Made by a program: the position numbers and the translations under genes. Below are positions 33,116 through 38,053 of a stretch of DNA of 38,053 nt, one piece after another. Below the pieces are notes generated by a model that was given only the letters and a program-made list of their open reading frames with translations, had not been told where the DNA came from and did not search any database. This DNA is from an uncultured Planctomycetaceae bacterium (GTDB lineage: Bacteria; Planctomycetota; Planctomycetia; Gemmatales; Gemmataceae): the NCBI GenBank assembly GCA_903912515.1, contig CAIWHS010000046.1, positions 1 through 38,053 of the forward strand, in the 5' to 3' direction. Position 1 is the first letter of the stretch. Each line of letters begins with the position of its first letter.

Positions 33116-34720
33116 ATGAGCCTTCCATGCGTGGCCATTGTGGGCAGGCCCAATGTGGGCAAATCCTCTTTGTTCAATTCGCTTGCAAAGCGCAGGATCG
33201 CAATTGTTGATCCAACCGCCGGCGTCACCCGCGACCGCCTCAACACTGCGGTAGCTGCCGGCGAAAAATGGTTCGATCTAGTCGACACAGGTGGTGTCGG
33301 TATTGTCGATGCCGATGAACTGTCCGATGATGTCGATCGCCAAATCCGCCTCGCCATGGAACAGGCGCAAGTAATCATTTTCTTGGTTGATGCCCGCGAG
33401 GGTGTCACAGCTCTCGACCTAACCGTGGCTCAACGCGTTCGCGCCCTCGGAAAACCAATCATGCTGGTCGCAAACAAGTGCGACACTCCTCATATCGACC
33501 AGCAATCCGTCGAATTTTTCCGCCTGGGCTTTGGCGAACCTATTTGTATCAGTGCCCAGCACAACCGTAACCGCGACCAGTTGCTGCACCAAATCGGCAA
33601 AATCCTGCCCGAATCTCGCCCCCAACCAGAAGACCCCATTCTAAAGCTGGCCATTGTCGGCCGAAGAAACACAGGTAAAAGCACCTTTATCAACAGCCTG
33701 GCAGGCCAAGAACGGGTCATTGTCAGCGAGGTGGCTGGTACCACGCGCGACAGTGTCGATGTTCGCTTCGAGAAAGATGGCAATACCGTTCTGGCCATTG
33801 ATACCGCCGGCGTCCGCAAACGCCGTAGCGTCAAGGGAAATATCGAGTTTTACAGTCTGGCCCGCGCCCAACGCTCTATCCGCAGAGCAGATGTCGTCAT
33901 GCTCTTCCTCGAACCTAGATTGCGCGTCTCCAAGGTAGACAAACAGCTTGCCGAATACATCCTCGACCACTCCACCCCGGCGGTTTTCGTCGTCAACAAA
34001 TGGGACCTTGTCCGCGACAAAATCACCACCTCCGAATTGGGAGATTACATCCGCAAGGTTTTCCCAAGCCTCGACTTTGTGCCCATAGCGTTCATTACCG
34101 CTAAAATAGGGCGCAATGTCCCAATGCTTATCGACTTGGCTCGCAGCCTGCAAAAACAGGCACTATCCAGGGCGGCAACCAGTGAACTTAACCGGGTGGT
34201 CCGCGAGGCTATTGACACTAACCAGCCACCAAACAGGCTGGGCCGCACACCCCGTTTCTACTACGCCGCCCAAATCGCCGAATCACCTCCCACCATTGTC
34301 CTGCACACCAACGCCTCAGGCATTTTTGATCCACCCTACATCCGCTACCTCGAACGCACCATCCGCGACCGATTGGGCTTTCAGGATGTCCCAATTCGCC
34401 TGATCATCCAGGGCAAGGGCGTTACCAAAGCCAGAAATAAAAGTGCTGAAAATGATGAGGATTTTTACAAAGGAGAGATCTTCCCTTCCAAAACTGCCGT
34501 CCCCCAACCTCGAAAAGGCCAACCAGAAGAGTTGGATGAATTCGAAGAGGAACCCGACGAAGCACTTGCACCACCCCCACGCAAAGCCCGGCCTCCGGAG
34601 GTGGAATCAAATGATGCTGCAAAACCCGTTAAGCGTGGCAAAATGCCAGACCGCAAGGCCCCACCTGGTAAAAGCCGCGCCGGCAAGGGGAAGAAGCCCC
34701 CTTCAACTTGGGATCTCTAA
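33116..34720 (+). CDS. der: Ribosome biogenesis GTPase Der (EngA)
   Basis: 534 aa, ATG with GGGAG about 9 nt upstream. Der has two GTPase domains in tandem and acts in assembly of the 50S subunit. Domain 1 (about 4-165): GRPNVGKSS, DTGG, NKCD. Domain 2 (about 175-345): GRRNTGKST, DTAG, NKWD. The KH-like domain runs to about 440. A ~90-residue tail follows, acidic first (ELDEFEEEPDE) and then Lys/Arg/Pro-rich (PVKRGKMPDRKAPPGKSR). The tail is absent from the ~436-aa B. subtilis protein. A strong terminator lies just after the stop. Confidence 0.96.
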   Translation: MSLPCVAIVGRPNVGKSSLFNSLAKRRIAIVDPTAGVTRDRLNTAVAAGEKWFDLVDTGGVGIVDADELSDDVDRQIRLAMEQAQVIIFLVDAREGVTALDLTVAQRVRALGKPIMLVANKCDTPHIDQQSVEFFRLGFGEPICISAQHNRNRDQLLHQIGKILPESRPQPEDPILKLAIVGRRNTGKSTFINSLAGQERVIVSEVAGTTRDSVDVRFEKDGNTVLAIDTAGVRKRRSVKGNIEFYSLARAQRSIRRADVVMLFLEPRLRVSKVDKQLAEYILDHSTPAVFVVNKWDLVRDKITTSELGDYIRKVFPSLDFVPIAFITAKIGRNVPMLIDLARSLQKQALSRAATSELNRVVREAIDTNQPPNRLGRTPRFYYAAQIAESPPTIVLHTNASGIFDPPYIRYLERTIRDRLGFQDVPIRLIIQGKGVTKARNKSAENDEDFYKGEIFPSKTAVPQPRKGQPEELDEFEEEPDEALAPPPRKARPPEVESNDAAKPVKRGKMPDRKAPPGKSRAGKGKKPPSTWDL

Positions 34721-34745
34721 TTTCCGCGTCAAGCATATTTAAAAC

Positions 34746-34781
34746 AAAAAAGGCGCAATCCTCATGGGATGCGCCTTTTTT
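34746..34781. terminator. Bidirectional rho-independent terminator
   Basis: A 12-bp stem, AAAAAAGGCGCA (34746-34757) with TGCGCCTTTTTT (34770-34781), gives a T-run on both strands. Further pairs inside close a TCAT loop. It sits between convergent der and yidD. Confidence 0.92.
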
Positions 34782-34803
34782 CTCAGTTTCAAATCAAACT
34801 ATT

Positions 34804-35055
34804 TCACGCCGGATCATACCCGCCGGGGCACCCGGGCCTACAACGTAGTATTCGCATAAAACCCCGCAAAACACCTAATCCAAAGCCATATTTCCCAACT
34901 GCGTCCAATAAATACTGGCTACAGGTTGGCTCAAAACGGCAACACGATTGCGGCAACCATGGTTTCAAAAATAAACGGTACCACGCCACCAACAACCAGA
35001 CTAAAAACAATCCCACACGGTTAAAGATTCCCGAAAAAAACCGCAGGGCTTTCAT
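34804..35055 (-). CDS. yidD: Membrane protein insertion efficiency factor YidD
   Basis: 83 aa. The family signature is complete: CCRFEPTCSQYLLDAVGKYG, then RILRCRPGCPGGYDP. The N-terminal amphipathic/hydrophobic stretch (FNRVGLFLVWLLVAWYRLF) associates with the inner membrane, where YidD helps YidC-dependent insertion. The ATG overlaps the rnpA stop (ATGA). yidC is not seen in the window; the operon continues no further because of the downstream terminator. Confidence 0.95.
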   Translation of the reverse strand: MKALRFFSGIFNRVGLFLVWLLVAWYRLFLKPWLPQSCCRFEPTCSQYLLDAVGKYGFGLGVLRGFMRILRCRPGCPGGYDPA

Positions 35056-35489
35056 TTCAAATCAGGCTTGGGTAATGCCTCATGCTTGGGCAATGCTACA
35101 CGCTTGGCCCTTGCCTCCAGTCGACCAGCAACCTGCTTGGCCAATTTCGGAAGGGTTTCCATCAGCTCGGTTAATGAGGGAATTCCCCCGCGCCTCGAAG
35201 TCAGAACAAAATCTATCCCGATAGGCAATTGCTGCCGCGTAAGCCGAACCGCCTCGCGCAGTAACCGCCGAACCCTGTTGCGCCGACAATTGTTTCCCAC
35301 TAGCCGCTTGCCAATCGAATAGCCAAATCGCGAAAAACCGCTGCAATTCAGCAGGCCATGCACTGCCAACCACCCCTCAGAAGAGCAGCATCGGTTGTCA
35401 AATACAGCGCGAAAATCAGCCCCCTTATGAAGCCTCATCCAAGGCGCAAATCCCTGTCCAGGCCTTTGCCGCCCAACTAACGGTTCCAC
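35052..35489 (-). CDS. rnpA: Ribonuclease P protein component
   Basis: 145 aa from a GTG at 35489 that has AGGGTGGA about 6 nt upstream; the ATG at 35438 would give 128 aa starting MRLHKGADFRAVF, which also fits the family. The RNR motif NCRRNRVRRLLREAVR is clear, as are the central strand GYSIGKRLVGN and IDFVLTSRRGG. The protein binds the RNase P RNA and the 5' leader of pre-tRNA. The upstream start overlaps the 3' end of the J-domain gene by 13 bp; its own stop overlaps yidD. rpmH, the usual partner, is absent. Confidence 0.92.
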   Translation of the reverse strand: MEPLVGRQRPGQGFAPWMRLHKGADFRAVFDNRCCSSEGWLAVHGLLNCSGFSRFGYSIGKRLVGNNCRRNRVRRLLREAVRLTRQQLPIGIDFVLTSRRGGIPSLTELMETLPKLAKQVAGRLEARAKRVALPKHEALPKPDLK

Positions 35490-36340
35490 GGCAAATCCAC
35501 CCTAGGATTTTGGGGAATAAGCTTTTCCAATTCTTCAACCAGTTCCACACCTCGCCCTTCTCGCACGGCAGGAATGGTGGGCTTTAATTCCAGCAAAAGG
35601 TCGCCACCCGACAGCCCCATTCCCTTCAAACGCATGCGCTGGCCAGAAGAAACACCTGCAGGAACCTTCACCGTCAATTTTTCCAACTGCAGGTTCGGCA
35701 CCTCCACCTTCGATCCCAATGCAGACTCCTTGAGCGAAAGGGGCACATCAAGAATCAAGTTCAACCCTTCCCGTTTGAACCAAGGGTGAGGGGCATAACG
35801 CACCTGAATCAAAAGGTCTCCCCCCGATCGTCCCTGCCCTTTCAACCGTAATTTCTTCCCCTCCTCCATCCCCTTGGGAATGGTCACCTGAATATCTTTT
35901 CCATCCAACTGAAAACTGGGCTTTCCCCCACTCGCAATCGTTTCCAACGCAACATCCAAAATAACCTCGGTGGCCTCCGGTGGTTGAGGCTTCCGGGTGC
36001 GCCCGCCTCGCCCCCCACGGCCACCCATGCCACCGAACATGTTCATCAGATCTTCCATGTCGATGCCGGCACCGCCAGCACCACCACCCGGAAAACCGCC
36101 GCCGCCAAATGGATTTCCCTGCTCACCAGCATGGCCAAACCGGTCATACTGTTGACGCTTTTCCTTGTCAGCCAAAATCGCGAAGGCTTCCTGAACTTCC
36201 TTGAACTTACTCTCCGAACCTTTGTCACCAGGATTACGGTCAGGATGATAATCCCGGGCCAATTTGCGGTAGGCCTTTTTGAGTTCGTCATCCGACGCGG
36301 TTTTGCTCACACCCAAAACTTCATAAGGATCGCGGGGCAT
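35477..36340 (-). CDS. DnaJ/CbpA-type J-domain co-chaperone without zinc finger
   Basis: 287 aa. The J-domain is at residues 4-68 with the HPD motif (YHPDRNPGD) that stimulates DnaK. A Gly/Phe-rich linker (about 75-115, GGGGFPGGGAGGAG) and the two-part C-terminal substrate domain (about 120-270) follow. No CxxCxGxG repeats are present, so this is a class II (CbpA-like) co-chaperone rather than full DnaJ. The Shine-Dalgarno sequence is weak. It is first in a tight operon with rnpA and yidD. Confidence 0.93.
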   Translation of the reverse strand: MPRDPYEVLGVSKTASDDELKKAYRKLARDYHPDRNPGDKGSESKFKEVQEAFAILADKEKRQQYDRFGHAGEQGNPFGGGGFPGGGAGGAGIDMEDLMNMFGGMGGRGGRGGRTRKPQPPEATEVILDVALETIASGGKPSFQLDGKDIQVTIPKGMEEGKKLRLKGQGRSGGDLLIQVRYAPHPWFKREGLNLILDVPLSLKESALGSKVEVPNLQLEKLTVKVPAGVSSGQRMRLKGMGLSGGDLLLELKPTIPAVREGRGVELVEELEKLIPQNPRVDLPWNR

Positions 36341-36665
36341 TGCTAGTTAAATCCATCAAAAGATTAAAATTAAGCAACAGGTGATATTTTTCGAGAATTA
36401 TCTCTTCTCACCGATTCTAGCCAAAACCAACACCTTCTGCCTCAGACTGTCCTTCAAAATCACAGCCCAACCCCCAAAAAACCAAAAAATGTTAATCTGT
36501 GACGATAAAACCTAGCTAACCCGATGTCCATTTTCACCAAATAACCCATTTTTCTAATTCAACATTAAAGCCAAACATGGTAGTTTGTAATATAGTTGTT
36601 TTGCTTGCGCCCACTCCTCGTCAATATTCTTAGACCCTCTGTCTGCTATTTCAGGGAGATTAATC
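36341..36665. other. 325-bp divergent intergenic region
   Basis: It separates the J-domain operon (minus) from the surface-protein gene (+). It is AT-rich. A TAATAT at 36588-36593 with TTAAAG at 36565-36570 (17-nt spacing) is a weak + strand promoter candidate. No gene, tRNA or strong hairpin is seen. Confidence 0.4.
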
Positions 36666-38053
36666 ATGTCCGGCAACAGGTCCAACTTCAAAGCCAAACC
36701 AAATTCCATAACCAACAAACCACCTCGCAAGCTGCACTTGGAAAAATTGGAGGACCGGTTGGCCCCTGCCAGCCTGCCAATCGACCTAGTCAACCATCTC
36801 TCCCACTTGGTTAGCAGTTTGGGAATCACCCAGATCACAGCCCAACCTCCAGCTCCAAGAGAAGTAATCGGATCGGTTCATCTCAAACTAGCCCCCAGTG
36901 GCCTGGTTTGGGATCCAGTCGAAGGAAGCCTTCCCTCCGAGCCTGTCACTGCTCCAATCGATGATCCTTTGGAAGAAAATCCTGCCAATCCCGAAGATCC
37001 AACTGCAACCCAACCCCCCGAAGGCCCTTTCGAACAACCAAATCAAAAACCAGGCATCGATCCCATTCAAGGGATCGGCATCATCAATCCTGCACTCCCA
37101 GGCCTTCCCAATCTTGACAATGTCCCTGAAGCAAATCCCGGCCAAGGCAATGATCCCGCAAATGGATTAAACCCCGGAGCCGGCAATCAACTCCCAGGCG
37201 GCGGCGCAAATCAACCAGGCGCAGGCGGTAACCTACCAGGCGGCGGCGCAAATCAACCAGGCGCAGGCGGTAACCTACCAGGCGGCGGCGCAAATCAACC
37301 AGGCGCAGGCGGTAACCTCCCGGGCGGCGGCGGAATCCTGCCCGGTGGTGGTGCAAACCTCCCAGGTGGCAGTTTTAACCCAGGTTTCAATATCCCAGGG
37401 GGTGGCTATCTCCCCACCAATGGCAATAATCCAATCAATCCCGCCACGGGCAGTCCCTTTTGGCCCAATCCTGGCCCCATGCCCGGTTCGGGAATCAACC
37501 CCGGAGCAGGAAACCCACCCGGTAGCGATCCCAATCCAGGAACAACAACTCCAGGAACCGGCACAGCCCCCTCCGGACCAACTGATGGTTCAGGCACCCC
37601 CTCTAAAAATTTGCAGGTTTCAGGTATCGACCCAGATACCGGATCAAGCAACTCCGACCGTATCACCAAAGCCCAAAGCCCCTCCGTTGTTGGCACCGCA
37701 CCAGCCAACTCCCAAATCACCATCCTCTCAGCCGGCTCGGTGATTGGTCGCGGCACAGCCGATGCCTCGGGAAAATTCAAAGCCCCCATTTTCGTGGCCC
37801 TGGCCGATGGCATTCACACGCTGCAGGTAGCTTGCAACCAAGCCAGCTCGGCCTCGCTTCAGGTGACTATCGACACCAAGGCACCTGCTCCCACCATCTC
37901 CGCCACCCGCTGGGTTCCCGAAAAAGTGAACCTCGAGGTCAAACTCGGCTGGGAAAAAGGAAGTGATACCACCGGTACCATCGCTCTAGATGTCGATCTC
38001 AACCAAAATGGCTCCTACGAGGAAAACGAGCTGGCCTACCGCACCGGCACCGC
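36666..38053 (+). CDS. Large planctomycete extracellular protein with Ig-like domain (partial, runs off the right edge)
   Basis: An open frame starts at ATG 36666 (AGGGAGA about 8 nt upstream) and continues through the window end; 462 codons are visible. Residues 23-35 (LHLEKLEDRLAPA) match the planctomycete extracellular motif found near the N-terminus of many exported proteins of this phylum. A Pro/Asn/Gly-rich low-complexity region (about 90-315) contains a 14-residue tandem repeat. From about 316 the sequence VSGIDPDTGSSNSDRIT, then VVGTAPANSQITILSAG and ADASGKFKAPI, is the classic bacterial Ig-like repeat of surface adhesins. A second domain (WVPEKVNLEVKLGW, DVDLNQNG) begins before the edge. 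It is likely a surface or matrix protein; total size is unknown. Confidence 0.88.
   Translation, partial: MSGNRSNFKAKPNSITNKPPRKLHLEKLEDRLAPASLPIDLVNHLSHLVSSLGITQITAQPPAPREVIGSVHLKLAPSGLVWDPVEGSLPSEPVTAPIDDPLEENPANPEDPTATQPPEGPFEQPNQKPGIDPIQGIGIINPALPGLPNLDNVPEANPGQGNDPANGLNPGAGNQLPGGGANQPGAGGNLPGGGANQPGAGGNLPGGGANQPGAGGNLPGGGGILPGGGANLPGGSFNPGFNIPGGGYLPTNGNNPINPATGSPFWPNPGPMPGSGINPGAGNPPGSDPNPGTTTPGTGTAPSGPTDGSGTPSKNLQVSGIDPDTGSSNSDRITKAQSPSVVGTAPANSQITILSAGSVIGRGTADASGKFKAPIFVALADGIHTLQVACNQASSASLQVTIDTKAPAPTISATRWVPEKVNLEVKLGWEKGSDTTGTIALDVDLNQNGSYEENELAYRTGT
37191..37358 (+). repeat. 42-bp in-frame tandem repeat
   Basis: Three essentially identical 42-bp units (37191-37232, 37233-37274, 37275-37316) encode LPGGGANQPGAGGN. 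A fourth, diverged unit is at 37317-37358 (LPGGGGILPGGGAN) and a decaying fifth follows. Near-identity at the DNA level, including synonymous positions, indicates recent expansion by slippage or unequal recombination. The unit length is a multiple of three, so copy-number change keeps the frame. Confidence 0.92.

Noticed and set aside
33641-34153. 170-aa open frame on minus inside der
   Set aside because: Antisense to the second GTPase domain; no independent features.
37084-37356. 90-aa minus-strand frame with an Arg/Leu-rich repeat
   Set aside because: The repetition only reflects the 42-bp tandem repeat of the + strand surface protein read backwards.
37191-37358. CRISPR-like array
   Set aside because: The repeats are directly adjacent with no unique spacers and are in frame within a coding sequence.

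Overview
The window is a stretch of a Planctomycetota chromosome of roughly 50% GC. Three things point there: the open-ended protein at the right edge starts with the planctomycete extracellular-targeting motif (LEKLEDRLAPA), a tandem ExbB/ExbD operon encodes a membrane-anchored alpha/alpha-toroid protein, and many secreted or membrane proteins belong to no broadly known family. A Gemmatales-like member is possible but cannot be shown from sequence reading alone. I see no tRNA, rRNA, IS element, phage gene or CRISPR array. The region reads as ordinary chromosomal backbone with lineage-specific genes mixed in.

Layout, left to right. Positions 1-198 hold the probable tail of a + strand gene. 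From 174 to 5521 a five-gene minus-strand operon runs ExbB, ExbD, ExbD with an extra N-terminal domain, a single-pass membrane protein, and a TM-anchored squalene-cyclase-like toroid; a UDP-glucuronate decarboxylase gene lies upstream of it. From 6977 to 9807, on +, are a lone receiver protein, an RlmI-like rRNA methyltransferase and a secreted protein closed by a strong terminator. A WD40 protein (minus) and thiL (+) diverge at 11.8-12.0 kb. A minus-strand set follows: a second lone receiver, a DUF2293 protein and a YifB/ComM-like AAA+ protein. Next come a metallo-beta-lactamase protein with a coupled 61-aa ORF (+), a solitary PTS enzyme I (minus), a secreted protein plus Cys-rich lipoprotein pair (+), a membrane protein (minus) and the primary-type sigma factor (minus) with its own terminator.

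From 22.9 to 25.6 kb, mutM and a c-type-heme sensor histidine kinase form a coupled minus-strand pair, divergent from trpB-trpA-trmB (+). Then come a LigD phosphoesterase-like protein, a membrane-anchored protein (minus), a divergent methyltransferase, a DUF488 protein, an RlmL-like THUMP methyltransferase (minus) and the GTPase Der (+) with a strong bidirectional terminator. At 34.8-36.3 kb a cbpA/dnaJ-rnpA-yidD operon (minus) occurs where rpmH would normally precede rnpA. The window ends inside a large surface protein with 42-bp tandem repeats and Ig-like domains.

Functional themes are RNA modification and translation (RlmI, RlmL-like, TrmB, Der, RnpA), membrane biogenesis and envelope energetics (YidD, ExbB/ExbD/toroid), tryptophan and thiamine cofactor synthesis, DNA repair (MutM, LigD-PE-like) and signalling (two lone receivers, a heme kinase). 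The best candidate for an undescribed system is the ExbB-ExbD-ExbD-toroid operon. In it, a protein with TonB-like topology ends in an alpha/alpha toroid instead of a TonB or TolA C-terminal domain.
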